The notes beneath the pieces were generated by a model, which saw only the letters and a list, made by a program, of their open reading frames with translations, had not been told where the DNA came from and did no database searches. A program made the translations under genes and the position numbers. A DNA stretch of 64,000 nucleotides, taken from NCBI GenBank assembly GCA_965267425.1, contig OZ253959.1, positions 992,001 through 1,056,000 of the forward strand, in the 5' to 3' direction. The DNA is from G965267425 sp965267425. Its GTDB lineage: Bacteria > Bacteroidota > Bacteroidia > Flavobacteriales_E > Vicingaceae. Of this stretch, positions 33,911 through 42,982 are shown one piece after another (position 1 is the first letter of the stretch; each line of letters starts with the position of its first letter).

Positions 33911-35025
33911 CCATTGATGAAAAGTTCGGCCAGGAGATTCTTCAACGAAAAAAAGCCGGACTAAATAGAGAATTGCGTCAACCTGAAAAAGGGATTGACT
34001 TTTGCTCTAATGATTATCTGGGCTTGGCACGTTCGCAATCATTCTCAAATGCCATTGAAACTGAAGTATCCAAATCAGCATGGGCAGCAGGAAGCAGTGG
34101 CTCTCGATTGATTTCTGGAAATCACGAATACATAGAACACCTTGAACAAGATATTGCTCAATTTCATCGAGCAGATGCAGCCATGTTGTTTCCAAACGGT
34201 TACATGGCCAATGTTGGACTTTACTCATGCCTGGCATCAAGAGAAGATACATATATTCTTGATGAATATGTTCACGCCAGTATTATTGATGGATGCAGAT
34301 TGTCTTTTGCAAAAAGGAAGAAATTTAAGCACAACAACCTTGAAGATCTTGAGAAGTTGTTGGCTACAAGTTCAGGTAAAAAGTGGGTTATAGTCGAAAG
34401 TGTTTATTCAATGCTTGGAGATGAATCTCCATTGGAGGAAATACTTAATGTCATGAAGGATTATGATGCAGAACTAATTGTAGATGAAGCCCATTCCGTT
34501 GGTCTTTATGGTGAAAATGGAAGGGGTAGAGTAGCTGAAAACCAACTTGAGAATGACGTCTTTGCTCGTGTAGTGACGTATGGAAAAGCATTTGGAGTTT
34601 CGGGTGCAGCAGTGTTAGGATCTAATAATTTGAAGTCTTTTCTCATTAACCACAGTCGCCCTTTTATCTATTCTACCGCGCCAACTCCAGCGTTTTATAT
34701 TTCTATCAAAATAGCTTATGATTTTGTGAAAAATATGGAGGGCGAACGTCAGCAATTGAAAGATTTAAAGGTTTATCTGAACCAGAAATTATTGGATCAT
34801 ACATCTCATGTGGAAACCGGGGGTTCGGCCATATCATTTATACCAGTGGTTGGCAATGAAGCCGTGATGTCCTTCCAACAAAAATTGAATGATTTAGGCA
34901 TACAAATTGTTGCGATGAGATCGCCAACCGTACCTGAAGGAAACGAAGGACTGCGGTTATGTTTGCATTCTTACAATACAAAAGATGAAATTGATTTTTT
35001 GTCTCAACAGATTCAACATACATGA
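33907..35025 (+). CDS. bioF: 8-amino-7-oxononanoate synthase
   Basis: 372 residues of the alpha-oxoamine synthase family. 'DFCSNDYLGLA', 'AAGSSGSRLISGNHEYIEHL', 'ESVYSMLGDESPL', 'IVDEAHSVGLYGENGRG', the PLP lysine in 'VTYGKAFGVSGAA', and 'LRLCLHSYNT'. Condenses a pimeloyl thioester with alanine. Joined to bioB and bioD by 4-base overlaps. Glycine C-acetyltransferase is the nearest alternative, but the context decides for bioF. Confidence 0.95.
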   Translation: MTIDEKFGQEILQRKKAGLNRELRQPEKGIDFCSNDYLGLARSQSFSNAIETEVSKSAWAAGSSGSRLISGNHEYIEHLEQDIAQFHRADAAMLFPNGYMANVGLYSCLASREDTYILDEYVHASIIDGCRLSFAKRKKFKHNNLEDLEKLLATSSGKKWVIVESVYSMLGDESPLEEILNVMKDYDAELIVDEAHSVGLYGENGRGRVAENQLENDVFARVVTYGKAFGVSGAAVLGSNNLKSFLINHSRPFIYSTAPTPAFYISIKIAYDFVKNMEGERQQLKDLKVYLNQKLLDHTSHVETGGSAISFIPVVGNEAVMSFQQKLNDLGIQIVAMRSPTVPEGNEGLRLCLHSYNTKDEIDFLSQQIQHT

Positions 35026-35633
35026 AGAATTTAGTGGTAGCCGGAATTGGAACAGAAATAGGTAAAACCATTGTTTCTGCCATCTTGTGTCAAAAGATGA
35101 AAGCAGATTATTGGAAACCGGTTCAAGCAGGAGGTTTGAATTTTACGGATAGTGATCTGGTAGACTCACTTACATCTTCATCTGTACAAATACATCAGGA
35201 GAAATATCGATTGACGGAGCCGATGTCTCCACATGCCGCTGCCAAAATTGATGATGTTGAAATAACATTGTCGTCTTTTCAAATTCCGGAAACAGCAAAT
35301 GGATTAATCATAGAATTGGCAGGGGGATTGATGGTTCCTTTGAATAGCAGCGATACAAACTTGGATTTGATCAAGAAATTGAATTGTCCTGTTGTGGTTG
35401 TTTCGAGGTATTATTTGGGAAACATAAATCACACCTTGTTGACTTGCCAATTATTGAGGCAAAGCGAAATTAATGTAGCTGGAATCATATTTAATGGTGA
35501 AAAAAATCAGGAAAGCAAAGATGTCATCTTATCGATGACCAAATTACCTAACCTTGGAGATATACCTGTATTGGAGGAAATTACAAAAGAATCAATAGAG
35601 AGAATGACTGAAAATATTATTGATTTTGAGTGA
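35022..35633 (+). CDS. bioD: ATP-dependent dethiobiotin synthetase
   Basis: 203 residues. P-loop 'GTEIGKT' at 10-16, 'YWKPVQAGG' and 'EPMSPHAAAKIDD', then 'ELAGGLMVPLN' with the catalytic region and 'VVVVSRYYLGNINHTLLT'. Closes the ureido ring of dethiobiotin. It overlaps bioF by 4 and bioA by 14 bases. Confidence 0.94.
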   Translation: MKNLVVAGIGTEIGKTIVSAILCQKMKADYWKPVQAGGLNFTDSDLVDSLTSSSVQIHQEKYRLTEPMSPHAAAKIDDVEITLSSFQIPETANGLIIELAGGLMVPLNSSDTNLDLIKKLNCPVVVVSRYYLGNINHTLLTCQLLRQSEINVAGIIFNGEKNQESKDVILSMTKLPNLGDIPVLEEITKESIERMTENIIDFE

Positions 35634-36900
35634 GGTAGAATTTGATAAACAATACCTATGGCATCCGTATGCCAGTATGAATGTAAAAGAGGATTTGCCA
35701 AATATCTCGAGCGGTGAAGGAATTTATCTTTATACAAGTGAAGGAAAACGCATAATTGATGGTATGTCATCCTGGTGGTGCACCATTCATGGCTATAGCC
35801 ACCCAAGAATTGTGAAAGCCGCCAAAAAACAATTGGATTCGTTGAGTCATGTAATGTTTGGAGGATTAACACACAATCCCGCCGTAGCGCTTGGAAAGTT
35901 ATTGCACTCCATATTGCCTGATGAGTTAACCTATATTTTTTATGCTGATTCAGGCTCTATAGCTGTAGAGGTGGCGCTCAAAATGGCCATTCAATATTGG
36001 AAATCTGTGGGAAATGATCACAAACTAAAAATTGCTACAGTTCGGTCAGGATATCATGGTGATACCCTGCATGCTATGTCGGTAAGCGATCCTGAAAACG
36101 GCATGCATCATTTGTTCAAAAGCGTTGTTCCTGAATACTTGTTCGCAACCTTACCTCCCAGGCAACTCAATGAATCATTGAATGCTGATGACAAAAAAAT
36201 ACTCAAGGAATTTTTTGATAAGCATCATCACGCAATGGCGGCCTTTATCATTGAACCTGTTTTACAAGGGGCCGGAGGATTTACCATTTATGCTTCTGAT
36301 TACTTGGACTATTTATTTGAATTGTGTCAATCGTATGATGTATTGTTAATTTATGATGAAATTGCCACCGGATTTGGAAGGACTGGAAAGATGTTTGCTT
36401 TGGAACACAGCAAAAGTGTGCCGGATATTATTTGTTTAGGAAAAGCATTGACAGGAGGTCACATCAACTTTGCAGCCACCATTTGCAATGAAAAAGTTAA
36501 ACATGGAATAAATTCTGGGGAGTATCCCATATTCATGCATGGACCCACGTTTATGGCAAGTCCATTGCCATGTTCTATGGCTATTGCAAGCATTCAGGAA
36601 TTGCTGTCTACCAATTGGGAATTGAATGTGAATCAAATAGAACAAGTCCTTCAACAAGATTTGATACCACTCAAAGAGAAATCAACAGTAAAAGATGTGA
36701 GGGTTTTGGGAGCGGTAGGTGTAGTTGAATTCAATACAGATTTAGATCGATCTTTAGTTCAAGATCTTTTGTTAAATGAAGGAGTTTGGTTGCGACCTTA
36801 TGGTCCTTTTCTGTATACCATGCCTCCCTATATCATACAAAAAACTGAACTTAGAAAAATTACCAATGCAATAATAAAAGTAGTTAATGAATACAATTGA
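35620..36900 (+). CDS. bioA: Adenosylmethionine-8-amino-7-oxononanoate aminotransferase
   Basis: 426 residues. 'LWHPYASM' and 'DGMSSWWCTIHGYSHP' are the BioA N-terminal signature; 'SGSIAVEVALKMA', 'GYHGDTLHAMSV', 'LIYDEIATGFGRTGKMFA', the PLP lysine in 'CLGKALTGGHIN', and 'GPTFMASPLPC' follow. Uses SAM as amino donor to make 7,8-diaminopelargonate. The start lies 14 bases inside bioD, and its end overlaps the di-iron gene by 14 bases. Confidence 0.95.
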   Translation: MILSEVEFDKQYLWHPYASMNVKEDLPNISSGEGIYLYTSEGKRIIDGMSSWWCTIHGYSHPRIVKAAKKQLDSLSHVMFGGLTHNPAVALGKLLHSILPDELTYIFYADSGSIAVEVALKMAIQYWKSVGNDHKLKIATVRSGYHGDTLHAMSVSDPENGMHHLFKSVVPEYLFATLPPRQLNESLNADDKKILKEFFDKHHHAMAAFIIEPVLQGAGGFTIYASDYLDYLFELCQSYDVLLIYDEIATGFGRTGKMFALEHSKSVPDIICLGKALTGGHINFAATICNEKVKHGINSGEYPIFMHGPTFMASPLPCSMAIASIQELLSTNWELNVNQIEQVLQQDLIPLKEKSTVKDVRVLGAVGVVEFNTDLDRSLVQDLLLNEGVWLRPYGPFLYTMPPYIIQKTELRKITNAIIKVVNEYN

Positions 36901-37513
36901 AAATTTAAATCACTTTCTTGAATACGTGGTTAACCACAGTGATATTCATGCCAAATGGTTAAACACACTTTCCTTGATGGAAAACACAGGAGCGCGAAAA
37001 ATTGCTGCCGGAGAACACCCTTTGAATACCGATATATCTATGCTTCAACATGCTGCAGAAGAGTTTAGGCATGCCTTTTATTTGAAGAAACAAATTGCAA
37101 AAACCCAAGTTGAATTGCACGATTATTCTTTTCATAATTTATTGAACCCCATTGGTAGTTATCATTACATCCGGACATTGGATGTGGACATATCACAATA
37201 TTTGAAATCGCAACATGGCTTAAAAGGCAGAGACCTAATTTTTGGTGCTTATATTCTGGTAACTTATGCCATTGAGGTTCGTGCAGATGATTTGTATCCT
37301 CAATATGAAGAAGCTTTGCGAAAAGCTGGATCAAAAATAACCGTCAGGCCGTTAATTTTTGATGAACAAGGGCATTTGGAACAAATACAAAAACAAATGA
37401 AGACCTTTTTTAAAAATTGGAATGAAGTGGCTGAATTTGCTGAGAAAGCCGAACAGCGGTTGTTTCAAGAGTGGATGGAAGAAGTGCAGAAGACTACTTT
37501 GGTATCTGCTTAA
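36887..37513 (+). CDS. Ferritin-like di-iron protein at the end of the biotin operon
   Basis: 208 residues, all-helical by composition, no signal peptide. The ligand set of a ferritin-like di-iron four-helix bundle is complete: Glu32 (helix 1), Glu59-x2-His62 ('EEFRHAF', helix 2), Glu130 ('YAIEVRAD', helix 3), Glu160-x2-His163 ('DEQGHLE', helix 4). I do not recognise the specific family. It overlaps bioA by 14 bases and is the last gene of the operon, in the place where bioC and bioH often occur. An oxidative role in making the pimeloyl precursor is a hypothesis; tRNA- or lipid-modifying di-iron enzymes are alternatives. Its stop interlocks with the convergent exonuclease gene. Confidence 0.7.
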   Translation: MNTIENLNHFLEYVVNHSDIHAKWLNTLSLMENTGARKIAAGEHPLNTDISMLQHAAEEFRHAFYLKKQIAKTQVELHDYSFHNLLNPIGSYHYIRTLDVDISQYLKSQHGLKGRDLIFGAYILVTYAIEVRADDLYPQYEEALRKAGSKITVRPLIFDEQGHLEQIQKQMKTFFKNWNEVAEFAEKAEQRLFQEWMEEVQKTTLVSA

Positions 37514-38085
37514 TTGGCATTAAGTTTATTGTAAATTTCCAGACAGATCCATGCATCAGTGGCAGCATATCTAATTTGAGCATCCGTCAGTACATTATTT
37601 TCCCAATTACTGGTTTGTTGCTTTTTGCTAATACGGAATCCTAGTACCAGCGCTGATAATTTTTTTGCTCCTATACTCACATATCCCAATTCCTGACAAT
37701 AATCGTTGAGGTCCACAAATGATGCTGGTTTGAATTCATTCATTTTGTTCAACGCTCTTAAATCATCAAGAATACCAATTCCAATTTTGAGAATTTGCTC
37801 ATCTTCAAATAACGACCTCAATAAAGGATGAAAACCAATTTTATTAACACGAATGAGGTAGACGCATTGAGACGTAGCAATTTGAATAAGAGCCACGTCA
37901 TAATATTGGCCTTTTTTGAATGCCGGTCTCGTCTCAGTATCGAACCCAATTTTATCTTCTTTGCTTAGATTTTCGAAATGAATTTCCAATTCCTGAACGG
38001 TATTGATAACAATTACAGGACCCTGATAATGTTTCTGTTCAAAATCCAATAATTCATCATTCGAGATTTCAAGACGCTGAATCAC
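37510..38085 (-). CDS. 3'-5' exonuclease (DEDDy, RNase D-like)
   Basis: 191 residues, GTG start. Exo I 'FDTETRPAF' with Asp49 and Glu51, Exo II 'GIGILDDLRALNKM', and Exo III 'YAATDAWICLEIY' with the Tyr-x3-Asp pattern. A single exonuclease domain with no HRDC or polymerase part. Substrate (RNA or DNA) not determinable. Convergent with the biotin operon, sharing a 4-base stop overlap. Confidence 0.88.
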   Translation of the reverse strand: MIQRLEISNDELLDFEQKHYQGPVIVINTVQELEIHFENLSKEDKIGFDTETRPAFKKGQYYDVALIQIATSQCVYLIRVNKIGFHPLLRSLFEDEQILKIGIGILDDLRALNKMNEFKPASFVDLNDYCQELGYVSIGAKKLSALVLGFRISKKQQTSNWENNVLTDAQIRYAATDAWICLEIYNKLNAN

Positions 38086-38186
38086 CGAATAAAAATAAAA
38101 ATTTATCTAAAACCTTCGATTTGAATTCAATATCATTTCCTTAGGGCATTCGAATAATTGTATTTTTACCCTCCTAATTGCATTAT

Positions 38187-40322
38187 ATGAAAACTATTCT
38201 GACTTCATTGGTTGCTTTACTTTCCTTCCAATTGATTCATGCTCAGCAGGTTCTTACTTTGGAACAAGCTATTTTGGAACAACGCAGTTCATTGGCACCT
38301 GAAAAACTGAAAGGAATACAGTGGATTCCTGGCACCAAGGACATTTCTTATGTTGAAAATGATCAACTGCTCATTCGCACATTCAATGAACCCAAACAAA
38401 GCAAATCCATCGGTCTGAGTGAATTGAAAAAGGCTTTTGGCAGTGAATTGGATGGTCTTAAATCCTGGCCGCGAATTAAGTGGATTTCATCAAATGAATT
38501 TTACTTTCAACAAAAAGCAACGATCTATTTTGTTGAAACGTCTGGTGAAGGAGTGGCGAAAATATCGCTATCAGAAAAAGAAGGAGTAGCTCATTTAGAT
38601 ATGCATGTTGAATCTAGAAATGTAACATTTACCAGAAATAATAATTTGTATTGTTTTCATTCGGGCAAAGAACAAGTGGTGATTGAAAATGAAGACAAAA
38701 ACATCGTTTGTGGTCAGGCAGTTCATCGATACGAATTTGGGATAAGTAAAGGAACGTTTTGGTCACCCAAAGGAGATTTCCTTGCATTTTACAGAAATGA
38801 TCAAACGGATGTCACCGATTATCCACTTGTTGATGTCAATTCAACACCTGCTTCTTTAAATAATATAAAATACCCAATGGCTGGTGCAAAAAGTGAGAAA
38901 GTAACCTTGGGTATCTATCATGTTGAATTGAATAAGACCGTTTTTCTGGAAACCGATACTGAAAAAGATACATACCTGACCAATATTTCATGGAGCCCTG
39001 ATCAAAAATACGTATATGTGGCAGTGCTGAATCGTGATCAAAATCATATGCGTTTAAATCAATACGATGCATCAAACGGCAAGCTTGTGAAGACATTGTT
39101 TGAAGAAAAACATGATAAGTATGTTGAGCCATTGCATCCACTTTATTTCATTAATGGTAAAAGCGATCAATTTGTGTGGTGGAGCCAAAAAGATGGATAC
39201 ATGCATTTATACCTTTATGCAAATACAGGTAAAGAAATTCGTCAATTGACGAAAGGGGAATGGGTAGTGAAAAAATGGTTAGGGCAAGGAGCCGATGGAA
39301 AATTCATCTATGTAGAAGGTACAGGAAGTAAGCCCACCGAGACATACATTTATAAGGTCAATGTGGCAAACGGAAAATTCAGCGTTTTGGATGAAACGCC
39401 AGGGACGCATGCCGGTCAGTTGAATGGTGAACAAGGAATGATCATTGATCAATTTAGTAGTACCACTGTTCCGGGAATGACCTGGATAAGTGATCATAGT
39501 GGAAAAAATAAAGTTCAATTGGTAAAGGCAGAGAACCCTTTGAAAAACTATAATGTTTCCACTCCTGAATTAATGACGGTTACCAAGGATGACAGGAATT
39601 TTTATTGCAGAATGATCAAGCCGACATCATTTGATGAAACCAAAAAGTATCCGGTCTTGGTTTATGTGTACAACGGCCCGCATGCGCAGTTAGTAAGAAA
39701 TCAATGGTTAGGTGGAGCACCAATGTGGATGTATGAAATGGCAGAAAGAGGATACATCATATTTACACTTGATGGCAGAGGAAGTGCTAACCGTGGATTG
39801 GCATTTGAACAAGAAATATTCCGACGAATTGGGGATGTGGAATTGGAAGATCAATTAACCGGGGTGGAATATCTGAAATCATTGTCATTTGTTGATGTTG
39901 ATCGAATGGCGATACATGGATGGAGTTATGGTGGATTCATGACGATTTCTATGATGTTACGTCATCCGGATGTGTTTAAAGTAGGTGTAGCGGGAGGCCC
40001 TGTGGTGGATTGGAAATATTATGAAGTGATGTATACAGAGCGATATATGGATACTCCACAAACTAACCCAGATGGATTTCAAAAATCGGCAGTACTAAAC
40101 TATGTGCCTCAATTGAAAGGTAAATTACTTTCCATTCACGGGTTGGTAGATGATGTAGTGGTTCCTCAGCACAATTTTCAGTTCCTGAAAACATGTGTGG
40201 ATGAAAAAGTGCAAGTGGACTTTTTTGCTTACCCTGGTCATCCTCATAATGTGAGAGGAAAAGATCGAGTGCACTTGATGACCAAAGTATTGGATTATAT
40301 AGAACAAGGATTAAACGAATAA
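38187..40322 (+). CDS. Dipeptidyl peptidase IV-type S9 serine peptidase
   Basis: 711 residues from the ATG at 38187. Signal peptide to about 'QLIHAQQ'. An N-terminal beta-propeller (DPPIV_N), with 'AVHRYEFGISKGTFWSPKGD' near its middle, then an alpha/beta hydrolase with catalytic Ser580 in 'GWSYGGF', Asp in 'GLVDDVVV' and His in 'PGHPHNV'. Periplasmic; removes N-terminal dipeptides, often after Pro or Ala. The following TPR gene starts two bases after the stop, suggesting co-transcription. Confidence 0.92.
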   Translation: MKTILTSLVALLSFQLIHAQQVLTLEQAILEQRSSLAPEKLKGIQWIPGTKDISYVENDQLLIRTFNEPKQSKSIGLSELKKAFGSELDGLKSWPRIKWISSNEFYFQQKATIYFVETSGEGVAKISLSEKEGVAHLDMHVESRNVTFTRNNNLYCFHSGKEQVVIENEDKNIVCGQAVHRYEFGISKGTFWSPKGDFLAFYRNDQTDVTDYPLVDVNSTPASLNNIKYPMAGAKSEKVTLGIYHVELNKTVFLETDTEKDTYLTNISWSPDQKYVYVAVLNRDQNHMRLNQYDASNGKLVKTLFEEKHDKYVEPLHPLYFINGKSDQFVWWSQKDGYMHLYLYANTGKEIRQLTKGEWVVKKWLGQGADGKFIYVEGTGSKPTETYIYKVNVANGKFSVLDETPGTHAGQLNGEQGMIIDQFSSTTVPGMTWISDHSGKNKVQLVKAENPLKNYNVSTPELMTVTKDDRNFYCRMIKPTSFDETKKYPVLVYVYNGPHAQLVRNQWLGGAPMWMYEMAERGYIIFTLDGRGSANRGLAFEQEIFRRIGDVELEDQLTGVEYLKSLSFVDVDRMAIHGWSYGGFMTISMMLRHPDVFKVGVAGGPVVDWKYYEVMYTERYMDTPQTNPDGFQKSAVLNYVPQLKGKLLSIHGLVDDVVVPQHNFQFLKTCVDEKVQVDFFAYPGHPHNVRGKDRVHLMTKVLDYIEQGLNE

Positions 40323-40324
40323 TT

Positions 40325-40990
40325 ATGGATTTAAATCAGGTATTGATTGCTTTGATTGGTGTTTTTGTGATGGGAATAAGCGCCATGTGGTTAAAGGAAT
40401 TGAAGAAACAGGAGGCAGAAAAGAACAAATCAAATTTGGCAAAGGCGTTAATGGTTGCAGGGATTTTGATTGTCTTGTATCCAATTGTTTTTATGAATGA
40501 AAATACAACAAACAGCGCTTTGGTTGATTCAACTTCTCAGGTCCCTCAAACACCAGATGGCACCAAGGAAATTGTGATTGGAGATGATTTTATCAAGGAT
40601 AGGATAAAGTCGGACACATCGTATGCACATTATGTATCACGTCAATGGTATGCTGAAGCGGTTCAAAAATGGAACGATAGGACTTTTAGATACGATTCTG
40701 TTGAACTGGTTATTGAACAATTGCAAAAGAGCATTGAGTTTTATGAAATGGCCATGGCGCATGAGGCTATGGGGCAAGCATTGATTCAACAAGGACAGAT
40801 TAAGAGAGGAATAGATGAATATACCAGAGCCATTGAAATGGACCCTAACCTGGGAGCTGCTTACTTCAATCGCGGTACGGCTTATTACATTTTAAATCAA
40901 CCAGAGAATTATTGTCCGGATTGGATTAAAGCATTGGAATTGGGTGTGCCGAATGCAGTAGATGCTACGAGAACGTATTGTGGATACTAG
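40325..40990 (+). CDS. Membrane-anchored TPR protein
   Basis: 221 residues. Two hydrophobic segments (~4-22 and ~42-58) flank a basic linker, then a linker region and two or three tetratricopeptide repeats in the C-terminal half ('AMGQALIQQGQIKRGIDEYT', 'AAYFNRGTAYYILNQPENY'). It probably serves as a protein-interaction module at the inner membrane. It follows the S9 peptidase by two bases. No enzymatic motif. Its stop interlocks with apaG. Confidence 0.7.
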   Translation: MDLNQVLIALIGVFVMGISAMWLKELKKQEAEKNKSNLAKALMVAGILIVLYPIVFMNENTTNSALVDSTSQVPQTPDGTKEIVIGDDFIKDRIKSDTSYAHYVSRQWYAEAVQKWNDRTFRYDSVELVIEQLQKSIEFYEMAMAHEAMGQALIQQGQIKRGIDEYTRAIEMDPNLGAAYFNRGTAYYILNQPENYCPDWIKALELGVPNAVDATRTYCGY

Positions 40991-41376
40991 TTGGAAAGAT
41001 AAGGTACAATAAGGTTGAATTCAGGAATTCGAATGCAACAATTCTTTTTTTGACTTTCTCGATCAATATAATATACTCCCCACATCTTGCCTATTTCTGA
41101 TCGCAACTTACACGCGGATTCATAGGTGTAACTTGAATTGGGTAAAATAACCGGCTTTTCTCCAACTACACCTTCACCTTCTACTAATACATGTTCTCCA
41201 ATGGAATCAAAAATCATCCATTTTCTTCGTAAAAGTTTTATGGAGTGGTCGCTTTGATTCTCAATGTGGATTTTATACGAAAAATAATAATTGCCACTTT
41301 TCGGATCAGAGAACGAATCTTCATAATTAGTAGTCACACTAACTTTTACTCCTTCAGTAATAGCAGTTTCAATCAT
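40987..41376 (-). CDS. apaG: ApaG-domain protein
   Basis: 129 residues from 'MIETAITEGVKVSV'. The ApaG beta-sandwich pattern is clear: 'YYFSYKIHIENQSDHSIKLL', 'RKWMIFDSIG', 'VEGEGVVGEKPVI' and 'GKMWGVYYI'. Some ApaG proteins affect Co2+ sensitivity and Ap4A levels; the molecular role is unsettled. It starts 26 bases after the plug gene stop, and is probably co-transcribed with it. Confidence 0.9.
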   Translation of the reverse strand: MIETAITEGVKVSVTTNYEDSFSDPKSGNYYFSYKIHIENQSDHSIKLLRRKWMIFDSIGEHVLVEGEGVVGEKPVILPNSSYTYESACKLRSEIGKMWGVYYIDRESQKKNCCIRIPEFNLIVPYLSN

Positions 41377-41402
41377 AGGCACTTGATTGGTATTTAACAA
41401 TA

Positions 41403-42815
41403 TTAATTATTTTTTCCAGAATCTATCGTTTTTTTCAAAGTATTGAGCCTCTTGTATCCTATGAGATGATCATAAATTTCACCAAATGGTCGATAGTAAA
41501 TCAATATCGTATAGTCGTTTTCTGTTTCAAAGCTCGAGCCCTCAGCAAAAAATACATCACCTTGTTTCAAACGCTCATCGGTCATTAAATAACGGTAGTC
41601 ATAATAACCTTGCTTCAGTAATGTGGTAAGTGTATAACTTTCCTTAGAATCATCATATGTCATTCTGTATTCCGGCAACAATTGCCAATTGCTCAGTCCA
41701 CCAAACAAATACAAATTGGCACCAACTACCGGCCCTTCTGTGTTCAATTCAAACGTGACTTCAGCATAATTGGCGTCTGAATCAGGATAATCACTCCTAG
41801 GTACCTTGACATAGAAATTTCCGTTGATGTCGTTGTCCGTTAAATACCTTTTATATGAAAGGATTTCATCTGGCTTCAGCAGTATTCGAAATGTATCATT
41901 GGCAATTCTGATTTTGGAAACCCGTTCTGTATAGTTGTTGAAATCAGCAATGTTTAAATGACGAAATTCTTTTCCTCCCCAGAACGTTTGATTGTCAGCA
42001 TATTCGAAATGAATGTTTTCATTATTGATAAATGAAGGCTTAAGTTTTCCCACCGCTCGGTATACGTCATTGTTCTGAAAAATTAAAGCTTTGAGGTTTC
42101 CGTAATCCGTTATTTTATAGTTATGATGATTTAAGGTGAAATCAACACGTTGTTTGAATTGACTGATATCAACACGAATGGCTCGCTTTGCTTCACCCTT
42201 GATAGAAACATGGTGATCAACCACCATAAAACGTCGAGTTAGAACTACTTCATTTGAATCACTTTTGAGGTAAACATGAACCAAATAATTGCCAGATTTT
42301 GTAATGGAGTAGCTTGTGTTGGGAATTCGAAATTGATAATTGGTATAGACACTATAAGGTCCTGCAGATTGGGCATAGGTGGTGATTTCCATCAAAGGAA
42401 ATCCCGACAAGTAATCAAACTCTGTCAAGTCTGAAGGGGTCCAATCTGCGTTGCAGTGAATGATTTTGTAATGATAGGTTTTGATATCCGGCCCCATTTC
42501 GTCAAACTTCATCACCAATTGTTGTCCCTCATTTAATTCCATAATGGGAAATGACAAAGGGGCGCTCACGGGATGGACAATGGAAGTCTTTATGTTTTTG
42601 TGGTAATGATGATCTCTGACCCTCAAATAATTTGTTTTGAAATAATCCACCTTGGGAGGAATAGTTTCAACCACCACAGAAGTGTCTGTTTCCGATTCAT
42701 CACTAATCCTTGAAAGATTGTTATCCAGTGCTTTTTTTGAAGAATTACATGAGATAAACAGGGCACATATCAAGAGGGGAAATACACGTGTTTTATAGGT
42801 TCTTTTCGATACCAT
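41403..42815 (-). CDS. Type IX secretion system plug protein (formerly DUF5103), lipoprotein
   Basis: 470 residues. A lipoprotein signal with Cys23 ('ALFISCNSS'). The conserved N-terminal domain shows 'APLSFPIMELNEGQQLVMKF', 'YHYKIIHCNADWTPSDLTEF', 'YLSGFPLMEI' and 'YQFRIPN'. Family knowledge: the plug seals the SprA translocon on its periplasmic side when PorV is not bound. C-terminal beta-rich modules follow ('GANLYLFGGLSNWQLLPEYR'). With porQ and the M4 cargo this confirms type IX secretion in the organism. Divergent from nqrA. Confidence 0.82.
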   Translation of the reverse strand: MVSKRTYKTRVFPLLICALFISCNSSKKALDNNLSRISDESETDTSVVVETIPPKVDYFKTNYLRVRDHHYHKNIKTSIVHPVSAPLSFPIMELNEGQQLVMKFDEMGPDIKTYHYKIIHCNADWTPSDLTEFDYLSGFPLMEITTYAQSAGPYSVYTNYQFRIPNTSYSITKSGNYLVHVYLKSDSNEVVLTRRFMVVDHHVSIKGEAKRAIRVDISQFKQRVDFTLNHHNYKITDYGNLKALIFQNNDVYRAVGKLKPSFINNENIHFEYADNQTFWGGKEFRHLNIADFNNYTERVSKIRIANDTFRILLKPDEILSYKRYLTDNDINGNFYVKVPRSDYPDSDANYAEVTFELNTEGPVVGANLYLFGGLSNWQLLPEYRMTYDDSKESYTLTTLLKQGYYDYRYLMTDERLKQGDVFFAEGSSFETENDYTILIYYRPFGEIYDHLIGYKRLNTLKKTIDSGKNN

Positions 42816-42947
42816 AAATACAAAAGAATGAAAATCAGTTTTTATGAGTTGTCAAATATTCTTTATTATCCTTATTTAGAATCATTATAAATTATAAATT
42901 TGGAATTGATTTTAGCTCAATTTCAAATTAATGAAAGCCTAATGTGC

Positions 42948-42955
42948 TAATTTTG
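42948..42955 (+). promoter_or_regulatory. -7 element of the nqr operon
   Basis: TAATTTTG fully matches TAnnTTTG and ends 27 bases before the nqrA ATG. No good TTG partner is at normal spacing. The rest of the 167-base divergent gap is AT-rich without another clear signal. Confidence 0.45.
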
Positions 42956-42982
42956 CTACCGTTTTTGACTTAAAGAAACGAT

